Below, piece by piece: positions 35,085 through 43,817 of a DNA stretch of 64,000 nucleotides. Within the stretch, counting starts at the first letter, position 1. Each line of letters begins with the position of its first letter. The translations under genes were made by a program, and so were the position numbers. The notes below the pieces were generated by a model. The model did no database searches and was not told the DNA's origin. It worked only from the letters and a program-made list of their open reading frames with translations. This DNA is from Mucilaginibacter_A sp965201005 (lineage in GTDB: Bacteria; Bacteroidota; Bacteroidia; Sphingobacteriales; Sphingobacteriaceae). The DNA lies in assembly GCF_965201005.1 (NCBI RefSeq), contig NZ_OZ241747.1, forward strand, positions 3,596,001 to 3,660,000, in the 5' to 3' direction.

Positions 35085-35876
35085 ATGGCAAAACCTTACA
35101 CTTCTGAATTATTCTCCTTTTCATTTATTCCCGCGTATGAAGATAAGATTAAAGACTTAGCGGAAAATATAGCAGATATTGAAGCTTGGGATTTTTCTGA
35201 CTCTCCCACTAAAAGTTATCAGATTTTAAAAAATTATTTGGAACATACATTTCGAAAACTTAAAGCAGAAGGAAAGATATGTTTCACGACGAACAATAAA
35301 TTTGCAGCTTTTAATACAGGTTTAGTTACTTCTAACATGGAAGAAATTATTGCTTTTTTTGAGGAATATAAAAATCAAAAAAGCGGGTTTACTACTCCGT
35401 ACTTTTTTAAGGGTTTTTTAAAAAATAGCGATAATTCCGTCCTTACACACTTTTATAATAATTTACCCGAAATAGCAAATTATTTTGAGAAACCTGCATC
35501 ACTAATTTTTAATCCAAAGTGTAATCTTATACCAGATATCGATCATATTATCAGTGATAATTTACCCAGATTTCCGTCTCATTTACAAAACGCACACGAA
35601 GATGAAATTAGAAGGCAATTATTTGGAGCAATAGACGATGTAAAGAAAAAAGTTAGAACTAATTATAAAATTGCCATTCCGCAATATTACGATAACAAAA
35701 TACAACTACTATTACCACTTTGCCTAACGGCAGGCTCCCCAAATCCTGATTTAGCACTTGTGGTTCATAGTTTAAATGATACGACTTACACCGCCAGAAC
35801 TTGTCTAACTTTAAAAATGGCCTATAATAATGCAAGATTAATTGTAAAACCTCAAAGTTCTTGGTTAAAGCCATAA
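35085..35876 (+). CDS. DUF3825-like protein on the inserted segment
   Basis: 263 residues. The pattern LKNYLEHTFRKLKAEGKICFTTNNKFAAFNTGL, then TPYFFKGFL, LPEIANYFEKPASLIFNP, and the block DHIISDNLPRFP resembles the DUF3825 family, whose role is unknown. No signal peptide or membrane segment. The gene is more AT-rich than der or murQ and uses more A/T-ending codons, consistent with recent transfer. Its stop codon is 4 bp before the duplicated der end. Confidence 0.65.
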   Translation: MAKPYTSELFSFSFIPAYEDKIKDLAENIADIEAWDFSDSPTKSYQILKNYLEHTFRKLKAEGKICFTTNNKFAAFNTGLVTSNMEEIIAFFEEYKNQKSGFTTPYFFKGFLKNSDNSVLTHFYNNLPEIANYFEKPASLIFNPKCNLIPDIDHIISDNLPRFPSHLQNAHEDEIRRQLFGAIDDVKKKVRTNYKIAIPQYYDNKIQLLLPLCLTAGSPNPDLALVVHSLNDTTYTARTCLTLKMAYNNARLIVKPQSSWLKP

Positions 35877-35880
35877 CAAA

Positions 35881-35958
35881 CGTTTTATCGAAAACAAGCT
35901 GCGCGAAAATTTTGATTTTGAAGGCGTTCCGGTTCAAATATTTTTTAGGCAGAAGTAA
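35881..35958 (+). pseudogene. Remnant duplicate of the der 3' end
   Basis: Encodes the last 25 residues of Der and a stop codon, with no start of its own. Eight synonymous differences from the copy in der and no non-synonymous one show that both evolved under selection as der ends before coming together here. Confidence 0.85.
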
Positions 35959-35962
35959 ACCA

Positions 35963-36083
35963 ATGCTTCTTTTATCGGCATAAAATTAAGGTTGAAAATG
36001 CCTTTTTTAATTTTAGAATCAGCAAAGAACTGTGTTTCTCAATTCTTAGTTTTTTATCGATTTTTGCACGATAAAAGAAGCAT
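35963..36083. repeat. Inverted pair of iterated words, 121 bp
   Basis: ATGCTTCTTTTA (35963-35974) with arm TCGGCATAAAATT, and TAAAAGAAGCAT (36072-36083). It begins 4 bp after the der remnant, and ends 5 bp before the murQ start codon. Confidence 0.8.
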
Positions 36084-36088
36084 TCCGC

Positions 36089-36922
36089 ATGGAACAAAGA
36101 ACCACCGAAAAAGACTCCAATTACAACCACTTGGAGCAAATGCCGCTGCGCGAAATCCTGCAAAACATTAATAAGGAAGATAAAACTGTACCCGATGCGG
36201 TGGAAAAAGCAATTCCGCAGCTGGAAAAACTTGCTGCTGCTACGATTGAAAAAATGCAAAAAGGTGGCCGCCTTTTTTACATTGGCGCAGGCACAAGCGG
36301 CCGTTTAGGCGTAGTTGATGCTTCCGAGTGTCCGCCAACATTTGGTGTTCCGTTTGATTGGGTGGTTGGCATCATTGCAGGCGGCGATCCTGCCATCCGT
36401 AAAGCGGTAGAAAATGCCGAAGATGACGAAGGACAAGCCTGGAAAGACCTCGGGCAATACAACATCAGCCCAAAAGATGTGCTGGTTGGTATTGCCGCTT
36501 CAGGCTCCACGCCTTACGTGGTCGGCGGATTACAAAAAGCAAACGAAGCGGGTTTAATCACCGGCTGCATTGTTTGCAATGCTGGCAGTAAAGTTGCCGC
36601 CGAAGCAAAGTTTCCGGTAGAAATTATAACCGGGCCCGAGTTTTTAACAGGCTCGACCCGCATGAAAGCAGGGACGGCACAAAAACTGGCGTTAAATATG
36701 CTAAGCACTTCCGTCATGGTTTTGCTTGGCCGCGTAAAAGGCAACAAAATGTTTGATATGCAGCTTACCAATCATAAATTAGTTGATCGCGCCGTTAGGA
36801 TGATTGTAACAGAAACCGGGCTGAACGAAGAAAAAGCCTCAGAACTGTTAAAAAAACATGGAAGCGTCCGCAATGCAGTTGCCTATGCTTCTTTTACGGA
36901 TGAAAAAACGATATCAAAATAA
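36089..36922 (+). CDS. murQ: N-acetylmuramic acid 6-phosphate etherase
   Basis: MurQ cleaves the lactyl ether of MurNAc-6-phosphate in cell-wall recycling. 277 residues, slightly short for the family. The SIS-domain signature GAGTSGRLG is at 66-74, followed by VVDASECPPTFG; EFLTGSTRMKAGTAQK in the C-terminal half is also typical. An exact iterated word at 36885-36896 encodes Y-A-S-F near the C-terminus. Confidence 0.95.
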   Translation: MEQRTTEKDSNYNHLEQMPLREILQNINKEDKTVPDAVEKAIPQLEKLAAATIEKMQKGGRLFYIGAGTSGRLGVVDASECPPTFGVPFDWVVGIIAGGDPAIRKAVENAEDDEGQAWKDLGQYNISPKDVLVGIAASGSTPYVVGGLQKANEAGLITGCIVCNAGSKVAAEAKFPVEIITGPEFLTGSTRMKAGTAQKLALNMLSTSVMVLLGRVKGNKMFDMQLTNHKLVDRAVRMIVTETGLNEEKASELLKKHGSVRNAVAYASFTDEKTISK

Positions 36923-36947
36923 CTGGCGGCAAACCAGGAAATAAAAT

Positions 36948-37514
36948 ATGCACGAAATTGAGCCTTATTACAAGTGGCGCGACGATTATGTGGCTGCAGA
37001 AGATGAACGTTCGCCTTTTTACGACACACAATACAATGAATTTGAGTTTGATAAACAGGTTTACAATTATTTGCTCCATCCGCAGTGGGATTCTTTCGGC
37101 TCAAACACGCTTTACTTAAAAGTGCTTTATACAGATTATGATTTGGGGTTTACGATCATCGAATTTATTGGCGAATGGAACGATGCCATCGACAATGACA
37201 TTATGCTGTTGAAACGCGAAATCCTGGAACTGATGATGGACGAAGGCATCAATCATTTTATCCTCATCGGCGAAAACGTGCTCAACTTTCACACCTCGGA
37301 TGATTCGTATTACGAGGAATGGTTTCAGGAAGTGGAAGACGGCTGGATTACCGGCGTAAATTTCCGCGAACACGTTTTGGAAGAATTTAAGCAAAGTAAC
37401 ATCGACTATTATATTAACTTTGGCGGCGGTTTGGAACATCTTCACTGGCGGGCGTTAAAACCCGTGCAATTATTTCAAACCGTACAGGATTTGATGCAAA
37501 AACGTTTAAATTAG
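36948..37514 (+). CDS. Conserved hypothetical protein, acidic
   Basis: 188 residues, rich in aspartate, glutamate and aromatic residues (EPYYKWRDDYVAAEDERSPF, DDSYYEEWFQEVEDGW). No signal peptide or membrane segment. I recognise no domain. It lies 25 bp after murQ and 46 bp before the BI-1 gene, in the same direction, so probably in one transcript. Confidence 0.8.
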   Translation: MHEIEPYYKWRDDYVAAEDERSPFYDTQYNEFEFDKQVYNYLLHPQWDSFGSNTLYLKVLYTDYDLGFTIIEFIGEWNDAIDNDIMLLKREILELMMDEGINHFILIGENVLNFHTSDDSYYEEWFQEVEDGWITGVNFREHVLEEFKQSNIDYYINFGGGLEHLHWRALKPVQLFQTVQDLMQKRLN

Positions 37515-37560
37515 TTAAACTTTTCAACTTAAAAATTGTCTAAAATTGAAATAAAAAATA

Positions 37561-38304
37561 ATGGAAACTCAAAAATCTAATTACGATTATAAAAATGTGA
37601 TCCAACTGGACGGCACCGCAGACAGTACTCGCCGTTTTATGGCCAATGTATTTATGTGGATGTTTGTGGCACTGGGGATTTCTGCCGCACTTTCATACCT
37701 TTTTTCCCATGATTCTTCACTGTTGCAGTTGCTTTTTAACCCCGCAACCGGCCGAAACACAATTTTGGGCACTGTTGCCATTTTTGCACCGCTGGCTTTT
37801 GTACTCATAATGTCTTTCGGGATCAATAAAATTTCACAGCCGGTTTTAGTGGTTTTGTTTCTGGCTTTTGCAGCCGTAATGGGCATCAGTTTAAGCTATA
37901 TTTTCCTGATTTATACTTCGGCATTGATCGGTACCGTTTTTCTCACTACTTCATTGGTTTTTGGGGTGATGGCCGTTACAGGTTATACCACCAATCAGGA
38001 TTTGACCAAATTCGGTAGCATCATGATCATGGGCTTGTATGGTATTGTAATTGCTTCTTTTATCAACTATTTTTTAAAAAGCGATCAAATGCAATACATC
38101 ATCAGTTATATTGGCGTAGCTGTTTTTGTAGGATTGACTGCTTATGACGTGCAGCGCATTAAACGTATTGGCGAAGGTTTGGAATACGGAAACGCTTCTG
38201 CCGGTAAAATGGCCATTATGGGGGCAATGACTTTGTACCTGGATTTCATTAATCTTTTTATCATGTTGCTGCGTGTTTTCGGTGGCAACGGAAGGAGAAA
38301 CTAA
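37561..38304 (+). CDS. Bax inhibitor-1/YccA family membrane protein
   Basis: 247 residues with seven membrane helices. The family signature appears as TLYLDFINLFIMLLRVFGG at the C-terminus and FMANVFMWMFVALGISA at the N-terminus. Such proteins are pH- and calcium-sensitive leak channels or protease modulators. A near-copy of the iterated word at 38052 encodes A-S-F. A terminator lies 20 bp downstream. Confidence 0.93.
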   Translation: METQKSNYDYKNVIQLDGTADSTRRFMANVFMWMFVALGISAALSYLFSHDSSLLQLLFNPATGRNTILGTVAIFAPLAFVLIMSFGINKISQPVLVVLFLAFAAVMGISLSYIFLIYTSALIGTVFLTTSLVFGVMAVTGYTTNQDLTKFGSIMIMGLYGIVIASFINYFLKSDQMQYIISYIGVAVFVGLTAYDVQRIKRIGEGLEYGNASAGKMAIMGAMTLYLDFINLFIMLLRVFGGNGRRN

Positions 38305-38315
38305 TACTGTTTTTA
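38304..38315 (+). repeat. CTG-type iterated word, ATAC variant
   Basis: ATACTGTTTTTATCACC begins at the last base of the BI-1 stop codon and runs into the terminator hairpin. Confidence 0.75.
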
Positions 38316-38322
38316 TCACCTG

Positions 38323-38359
38323 AAAAAAGTCCTGCCGAACAAAACGGCAGGACTTTTTT
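38323..38359 (+). terminator. Intrinsic terminator after the BI-1 gene
   Basis: A 15-bp perfect stem (38323-38337 with 38345-38359, core GTCCTGCCG) around AACAAAA, ending in T residues. Confidence 0.9.
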
Positions 38360-38373
38360 ATTGCACCTAAATG

Positions 38374-38404
38374 ATTGCAGAAGCTGCTTTTATTGTGCAA
38401 ATTT
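38374..38404 (+). promoter_or_regulatory. Probable promoter of the metH operon
   Basis: TTG (38374-38376), a 20-bp spacer and CAAATTTG, one mismatch from TAnnTTTG. Its spacer contains AAGCTGCTTTTAT, a degenerate copy of the third iterated-word subfamily. The -7 box ends a few bases before the riboswitch P1 stem. Confidence 0.6.
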
Positions 38405-38410
38405 GTGCCT

Positions 38411-38520
38411 GCTTATAGCGAAAGACGGAGGGATTAGACCCTGCGATGTCTTGGCAACCTGTGCTTACAAGGTGCCACATTCTACTTCAATTTAGTTTTT
38501 AAGTTGAAGAAAGATAAGCG
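38411..38520 (+). ncRNA. SAM-I riboswitch (S box)
   Basis: P1 GCTTAT (38411-38416) pairs with ATAAGC (38515-38520). Between them are the conserved blocks GACGGAGGGATTAGACCC, GATGTCTTGGCAACC and GGTGCCACATTCTAC, in the order of SAM-I aptamers. It lies before metH, so methionine synthesis should be turned down when SAM is high. A second ATAAGC directly followed by seven T lies at 38550-38562 and could compete for the same P1 strand. Confidence 0.9.
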
Positions 38521-38562
38521 AAAGAGGAACCCAATACCGAATTTCGAGATAAGCTTTTTTTA

Positions 38563-38628
38563 GTTTCCAGTTGTGAGTTGCCGGTTGCCGGTTTAAACTG
38601 ACAACTTGCAACTCGCAACTAACAACTC
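38563..38628. repeat. GTTGTGAGTTGCCGG/CAACTCGCAACT 5' repeat before metH
   Basis: An inverted set of near-repeats (AGTTGTGAGTTGCCGGTTGC and CAACTTGCAACTCGCAACT) that ends at the metH start codon. It is the reverse-oriented relative of the repeat before der. Confidence 0.65.
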
Positions 38629-41600
38629 ATGACAATCGAACAAGCATTACAAAAACGCATCCTGATTATCGATGGCGCAATGGGCACGATGATCCAACGC
38701 TATCAGTTGGAGGAAGAAGATTTCCGCGGAGAACGTTTCCGCAACCATCATTCTGATTTAAAAGGGAATAACGATTTATTAAATATTACACGGCCGGATA
38801 TCATCAAAGCCATTCATGCCGAATATTTGGATGCCGGCGCAGATATTATCGAAACCAATACTTTTAGTACGCAGGTAATTTCGCTGGCTGATTATCACCT
38901 GGAAGAACTGGCTTACGAGCTGAGTTTTGAAGGTGCAAAAATAGCACGTGAAGCTGCAGACGGATACACGAAAAACAATCCGGATAAACCGCGTTTTGTG
39001 GCTGGCGCAATCGGGCCGACCAATCGTACCGCGTCCCTTTCGCCGGACGTAAACGATCCTGGTTATCGTGCCGTAACTTTTGATGATCTGGAAGCTGCCT
39101 ATTACGAGCAGGTTCGCGGATTGGTTGATGGTGGTTCGGATGTTTTGCTTGTGGAAACGATTTTTGATACGCTAAATGCCAAAGCAGCGCTGTTTGCCAT
39201 AAACCGTTATGCTTCTTTTACCGGTATAAAGTTGCCGATCATGATTTCCGGGACGATTACCGATGCCTCCGGACGTACACTTTCCGGGCAAACAGTCGAG
39301 GCGTTTTGGAATTCAATCCGCCATGCAAACCTGCTTTCCGTTGGATTAAATTGTGCGCTCGGTGCCAAAGATATGCGCCCGCATTTGGAAGAACTTTCAC
39401 AAAAAGCAGACGTTTATATTTCCGCTTATCCGAATGCCGGTTTGCCCAATGAATTTGGTGCGTATGATGAAGTTCCGCATGAAACCGCCCATTTGGTAGA
39501 AGATTTCCTGATGGCCGGTTTCGTAAATATTGTGGGCGGCTGCTGCGGCACCACGCCGGAGCATATAAAATGTATCGCAGAAAAAGCGGCCAAATATCCG
39601 CCCAGGATCAAACCGGAAATCACACCGAATATGCGGTTAAGCGGTTTGGAAGCGGTTACGATTACGCCCGAAAGTATTTTTGTAAATATTGGCGAACGGA
39701 CAAATATTACCGGTTCCCCGAAGTTTTCCAAGTTGATTTTGGCCGAAAATTATGAAGAAGCCTTAACCGTTGCACGCCAGCAAGTGGAAGGTGGTGCGCA
39801 GGTGATCGACATCAACATGGATGAAGGCATGATCGATTCTGAAGCGGTAATGGTTAAATTTTTGAACTTAGTTGCTTCAGAACCAGATATTTCCAAGCTG
39901 CCGATCATGGTAGATTCCTCCAAATGGACAGTTATCGAAGCTGGCTTGAAATGTTTACAAGGGAAAGGCATTGTCAATTCCATCTCGTTGAAAGAAGGCG
40001 AAGAAAAATTTAAAGAATACGCGCGTAAAATCATGAGTTACGGCGCGGCAACCGTGGTGATGGCTTTTGATGAAAACGGCCAGGCAGACAATTACGAACG
40101 CCGCATCGAAATCTGTAAAAGAAGCTACGATATTTTAGTTGACGAACTCGGTTTTCTTCCGCAGGACATCATCTTCGACCCAAACATTTTAACCGTTGCC
40201 ACCGGCTTGGAAGAACACAATAATTACGCAGTTGATTTTATCAACGCCACGCGCTGGATCAAGCAAAACCTGCCCATGGCAAAAGTAAGCGGCGGCGTAA
40301 GCAATATTTCGTTTTCTTTTAGAGGGAATAATGTGGTTCGCGAAGCGATGCACTCAGCTTTCCTGTATCACGCGATACAAGCTGGCATGGATATGGGAAT
40401 TGTGAACGCCGGTATGCTGGAAGTTTACGAGCAAATCCCGAAAGATTTATTGGAACTGGTTGAAGATGTGCTTTTAAACCGACGGGAAGATGCGACAGAA
40501 CGATTGGTAACTTTTGCCGATACCATTAAAAGTAAAGGAAAAGAAATCGTTCGTGATGAAGAATGGCGTAAAGAACCGGTTGAAAAACGTTTATCGCACG
40601 CTTTGGTAAAAGGCATTATTGAGTATCTGGATGCTGACGTAGAAGAAGCACGCCAGAAAGCCGCAAAACCTTTAGATGTAATCGAAGGGCCACTGATGGA
40701 CGGGATGAATATCGTTGGTGATTTATTTGGTGCCGGAAAAATGTTTTTGCCGCAGGTGGTAAAATCTGCACGGGTAATGAAAAAAGCAGTGGCTTATCTC
40801 CTGCCCTTTATTGAAGCAGAAAAAGCAAAAAACCTTGCTGCCGGAGGGAGTGCCGAAGATGCGCGCGCCAATGCTGGTAAAGTTTTAATGGCAACCGTAA
40901 AAGGCGATGTGCACGATATCGGCAAAAACATTGTGGGCGTAGTTTTGGCCTGCAATAATTTTGAAGTGATCGATTTGGGCGTGATGGTTCCCGCACAGCG
41001 AATCCTGGACGAAGCCAAAAAACAAAAAGTAGATATTATCGGTTTGAGCGGATTGATTACGCCTTCGCTAGACGAAATGGTGCATTTCGCTAAAGAAATG
41101 GAACGCGAAGGCATGACGATCCCGCTGATTATTGGTGGCGCAACAACTTCACGTATTCATGCGGCGGTAAAAATCGACCCAAATTATTCGGGCGCGGCCA
41201 TACATGTTTTGGATGCTTCGCGCAGCGTAACGGTTTGCAGCAGTTTGATGAACAAAGACCAGCGCGAAGGTTATATTCAAAATATCAAAGACGAATACGC
41301 CAAAGCACGGGAAGCACATTTAAACAAACGCAGCGACAAGAAATTTATACCGATAAAAGAAGCATCGGCACAAAAGTTTCAGATTAGTGTTGACGGAGAT
41401 ATCGCTCCAAAACCAACATTCCTCGGCACCAAAACAATCCATAATTTCCCGTTGGAAGAATTGGTTCCGTACATTGACTGGACGCCGTTTTTCCATACCT
41501 GGGAATTGCGCGGCAGTTACCCGAAAATTTTTGCCGATACTTTTGTTGGTGCCGAAGCAAAAAAATTGTTTGATGATGCGCAGGTTTTGTTGGAAGAAAT

Positions 41601-42318
41601 TGTCTCGCAAAAACAGCTTCAGGCAAATGCGGTGATCGGCTTTTGGCCGGCAAATGCGGTTGGCGACGACATCGAATTATATACAGACGATTCGCGCAAA
41701 GAAATTTTGGACACGATTTACACCCTCCGCCAGCAAGCAGAAAAACCCAAAGGCGAACCATACTACGCGCTTGCAGATTTTATCGCCCAAAAAAATACCG
41801 GAATTGCAGATTATTGGGGAGGTTTTGCCGTTACCGCAGGTTTAGGTTGTGATAAACTGGTGGCAAAGTTTGAGGCAGACCACGATGATTACAACAGCAT
41901 TATGGCCAAAGCTTTGGCCGATCGTTTGGCAGAAGCTTTCGCAGAAAAAATGCACGAATTAGTGCGTCGCGAATATTGGGGCTACGCTAAAAACGAGCAT
42001 TTGAGCAGCGAAGACATGATCAAAGAAAAATATCAGGGAATCCGGCCCGCACCTGGTTATCCGGCCTGCCCCGACCACACCGAAAAGTGGACTTTATTTA
42101 AACTTTTAGATGCTGAAAAAAATACGGGAATGTACCTCACAGAAAGTTTGGCGATGATGCCTGCTTCTTCTGTCAGCGGTTTCTATTTCGCGCATCCGCA
42201 ATCTAAGTATTTTGGTTTGGGGAAGATTACCAAAGACCAGGTTGAAGATTATGCAGAACGCAAAAAAATGCCGGTAAACGAAGTAGAACGCTGGTTAAGC
42301 CCGAATTTATCTTATTAG
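38629..42318 (+). CDS. metH: Cobalamin-dependent methionine synthase
   Basis: 1229 residues with all four modules. The homocysteine domain (1 to about 330) has the zinc cysteines in GGCCGTTPEH near 302-311. The methyl-tetrahydrofolate domain follows (about 350-640). The cobalamin domain has DVHDIGKNIVG near 760, with the cobalt-ligand histidine. The SAM reactivation domain has RPAPGYPACPDH near 1140. It regenerates methionine from homocysteine. Exact iterated words lie at 39209 (encoding Y-A-S-F-T) and 41354 (I-K-E-A), both with full arms. Confidence 0.97.
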   Translation: MTIEQALQKRILIIDGAMGTMIQRYQLEEEDFRGERFRNHHSDLKGNNDLLNITRPDIIKAIHAEYLDAGADIIETNTFSTQVISLADYHLEELAYELSFEGAKIAREAADGYTKNNPDKPRFVAGAIGPTNRTASLSPDVNDPGYRAVTFDDLEAAYYEQVRGLVDGGSDVLLVETIFDTLNAKAALFAINRYASFTGIKLPIMISGTITDASGRTLSGQTVEAFWNSIRHANLLSVGLNCALGAKDMRPHLEELSQKADVYISAYPNAGLPNEFGAYDEVPHETAHLVEDFLMAGFVNIVGGCCGTTPEHIKCIAEKAAKYPPRIKPEITPNMRLSGLEAVTITPESIFVNIGERTNITGSPKFSKLILAENYEEALTVARQQVEGGAQVIDINMDEGMIDSEAVMVKFLNLVASEPDISKLPIMVDSSKWTVIEAGLKCLQGKGIVNSISLKEGEEKFKEYARKIMSYGAATVVMAFDENGQADNYERRIEICKRSYDILVDELGFLPQDIIFDPNILTVATGLEEHNNYAVDFINATRWIKQNLPMAKVSGGVSNISFSFRGNNVVREAMHSAFLYHAIQAGMDMGIVNAGMLEVYEQIPKDLLELVEDVLLNRREDATERLVTFADTIKSKGKEIVRDEEWRKEPVEKRLSHALVKGIIEYLDADVEEARQKAAKPLDVIEGPLMDGMNIVGDLFGAGKMFLPQVVKSARVMKKAVAYLLPFIEAEKAKNLAAGGSAEDARANAGKVLMATVKGDVHDIGKNIVGVVLACNNFEVIDLGVMVPAQRILDEAKKQKVDIIGLSGLITPSLDEMVHFAKEMEREGMTIPLIIGGATTSRIHAAVKIDPNYSGAAIHVLDASRSVTVCSSLMNKDQREGYIQNIKDEYAKAREAHLNKRSDKKFIPIKEASAQKFQISVDGDIAPKPTFLGTKTIHNFPLEELVPYIDWTPFFHTWELRGSYPKIFADTFVGAEAKKLFDDAQVLLEEIVSQKQLQANAVIGFWPANAVGDDIELYTDDSRKEILDTIYTLRQQAEKPKGEPYYALADFIAQKNTGIADYWGGFAVTAGLGCDKLVAKFEADHDDYNSIMAKALADRLAEAFAEKMHELVRREYWGYAKNEHLSSEDMIKEKYQGIRPAPGYPACPDHTEKWTLFKLLDAEKNTGMYLTESLAMMPASSVSGFYFAHPQSKYFGLGKITKDQVEDYAERKKMPVNEVERWLSPNLSY

Positions 42319-42360
42319 ATTGAAGATCGAGGAGCGGAGAGTGAGGACATGCATAGCGTA
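42319..42360. repeat. GAGGAGCGGAGAGTGAGG repeat after metH
   Basis: A purine-rich stretch whose complement-like counterpart (CTCCGCTCATTGCTC and CCGCTCCCCGCTC) lies after the four-helix-bundle gene at 42756-42820, so the small gene is bracketed by inverted relatives. A similar stretch precedes thrC (46483-46515). Confidence 0.55.
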
Positions 42361-42385
42361 AATATCAAACGAAAACTATCTAATT

Positions 42386-42748
42386 ATGACTTTTACAGAT
42401 TTGGATGCCTGGAAAGAAGCAAGGAATTTAGTTAAAATAGTTTATACTCATACCAAGCTTTTTCCGAAAGAAGAAGTTTATGGCTTACAATCACAAATTA
42501 GAAGATCTGCAATTTCGGTTCCATCAAACATAGCAGAAGGATGTGGCCGAAACCATCCGAAAGATATTATGCGCTTTTATTACATTGCCCGTGGCTCTGC
42601 TTACGAACTGGAAACACAACTTTACCTTTCGCTTGATCTCAATTTTATTAATGAAGAAGATTTAAAGATGATGTTGGAAAAACTAAGGAAAATAAGAATT
42701 TTACTTGCCGGCCTTATTAATTATCAAAATAATCAACTCAACAAATAG
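42386..42748 (+). CDS. Four-helix-bundle (23S rRNA intervening-sequence type) protein
   Basis: 120 residues. DLDAWKEARNLVKIVY, SQIRRSAISVPSNIAEGCGR and ARGSAYELETQLYLS are the family signatures. These proteins were first seen in 23S rRNA intervening sequences and are common as stand-alone genes in Bacteroidota; the function is unknown. The gene, with repeat DNA on both sides, separates metH from metF and looks like an insertion into a met operon. Confidence 0.9.
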   Translation: MTFTDLDAWKEARNLVKIVYTHTKLFPKEEVYGLQSQIRRSAISVPSNIAEGCGRNHPKDIMRFYYIARGSAYELETQLYLSLDLNFINEEDLKMMLEKLRKIRILLAGLINYQNNQLNK

Positions 42749-42751
42749 TTA

Positions 42752-42825
42752 TATCTTTTTCTCCGCTCATTGCTCTTATATTAAAATCAAGATATCTTTT
42801 TTCCGCTCCCCGCTCTAATCAACCC
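42752..42825. repeat. CTCCGCTC-type 5' repeat before metF
   Basis: Three near-copies of CTCCGCTC/CCGCTCCCCGCTC in 70 bp, ending at the metF start codon and complementary to the repeat at 42319-42360. Confidence 0.55.
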
Positions 42826-43779
42826 ATGAAAATTACTGACCATATAAAAAACGCCGCTGGCAAAACACTTTTTTCTTTTGAACTTTTACCGCCTATAAAA
42901 GGACACGGCATTCAGGGAATTTTTGATGCGATTGATCCGCTGATGGAACTTAACCCGCCATTTATTGACGTTACTTCCCTGCGCGAAGATTCTTATTATA
43001 AAGAACGTTCTAACGGTTTGCTCGAAAAACTGACTTACCGCAAACGCCCCGGCACGGTTGCCGTTTGTGCAGCCATCATGAACCGTTATAAAGTAGATGC
43101 CGTGCCACATTTGCTTTGCGGCGGTTTTACCAAGGAAGAAACCGAATATGCGTTGATAGATTTACAGTTTCTGGGTATTGACAATGTGCTGGTTTTGCGT
43201 GGCGATGCCCGAAAAGGCGATACCGGTTTTGTGCCAACGCCGGGCGGACATACGTACACAACCGAATTATTGGAGCAGGTAAAAAACATGAACAATGGCA
43301 TCTATCTGCATGAAGACCACGAAGCTTTTAAAACCAATTTTTGTGTTGGCATTGCCGCTTATCCGGAGAAACATTTTGAATCGCCCAATATGAAAACGGA
43401 TTTTCAATTTTTAAAAAAGAAGGTTGATCTTGGTGCAGATTTTATGGTAACACAAATGTTTTTCGACAATTCCAAGTATGCGGAATTTGTAAAATGCTGC
43501 TGCGAAAATGATATCAACATTCCAATTATTCCGGGTTTAAAACCGCTCACTACTTCCAAACAACTGATTAGTTTACCAAAAATATTTCATATTGATATCC
43601 CGGAAGATTTAAGCGATGCCGTACAAGCCTGCAAAAACGAAAAAGATATAAAAGAAGTTGGCATCGAATGGATGATCAACCAATGCAAAGAACTGAAAGA
43701 AATGGGCGCACCGGTTTTGCATTTTTACACCATGGGCAATGCCGAGCCAACGAAGCGGATTGCGAAAGCGGTGTTTTGA
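42826..43779 (+). CDS. metF: Methylenetetrahydrofolate reductase
   Basis: 317 residues. FSFELLPPIKG opens the barrel with the catalytic glutamate, and DNVLVLRGDARKGD and GADFMVTQMFFDN are family signatures for FAD and folate binding. It makes 5-methyl-tetrahydrofolate, the substrate of MetH upstream, so the pair is functionally linked despite the gene between them. Confidence 0.95.
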   Translation: MKITDHIKNAAGKTLFSFELLPPIKGHGIQGIFDAIDPLMELNPPFIDVTSLREDSYYKERSNGLLEKLTYRKRPGTVAVCAAIMNRYKVDAVPHLLCGGFTKEETEYALIDLQFLGIDNVLVLRGDARKGDTGFVPTPGGHTYTTELLEQVKNMNNGIYLHEDHEAFKTNFCVGIAAYPEKHFESPNMKTDFQFLKKKVDLGADFMVTQMFFDNSKYAEFVKCCCENDINIPIIPGLKPLTTSKQLISLPKIFHIDIPEDLSDAVQACKNEKDIKEVGIEWMINQCKELKEMGAPVLHFYTMGNAEPTKRIAKAVF

Positions 43780-43790
43780 CTTTATATCGA

Positions 43791-43802
43791 TAAAAGAAGC
43801 AT
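43791..43802 (-). repeat. Iterated word between metF and the HAD gene
   Basis: Exact TAAAAGAAGCAT with arm TTTATATCGA, in the 38-bp gap between the convergent genes. Confidence 0.9.
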
Positions 43803-43817
43803 TGCAAGTTTTGGACT

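Larger units (their letters stand above)
34817..35958 (+). mobile_element. Insertion behind der flanked by duplicated der 3' ends
   Basis: The last 78 bp of der (34817-34894) are repeated at 35881-35958 with 70 of 78 bases identical; both encode the same 25 residues and a stop. Between them lie a consensus promoter, a hairpin terminator and one AT-rich gene. No integrase, IS or terminal inverted repeat is present. The structure fits recombination that brought in a neighbour gene together with a related species' der end, leaving the old end as a remnant. None of the iterated words lies inside the inserted part. Confidence 0.75.

Noticed and set aside
34817..35958. An insertion sequence or integron cassette behind der
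   Set aside because: No transposase or integrase, no terminal inverted repeats and no attC-like palindrome; only the duplicated der end is seen.
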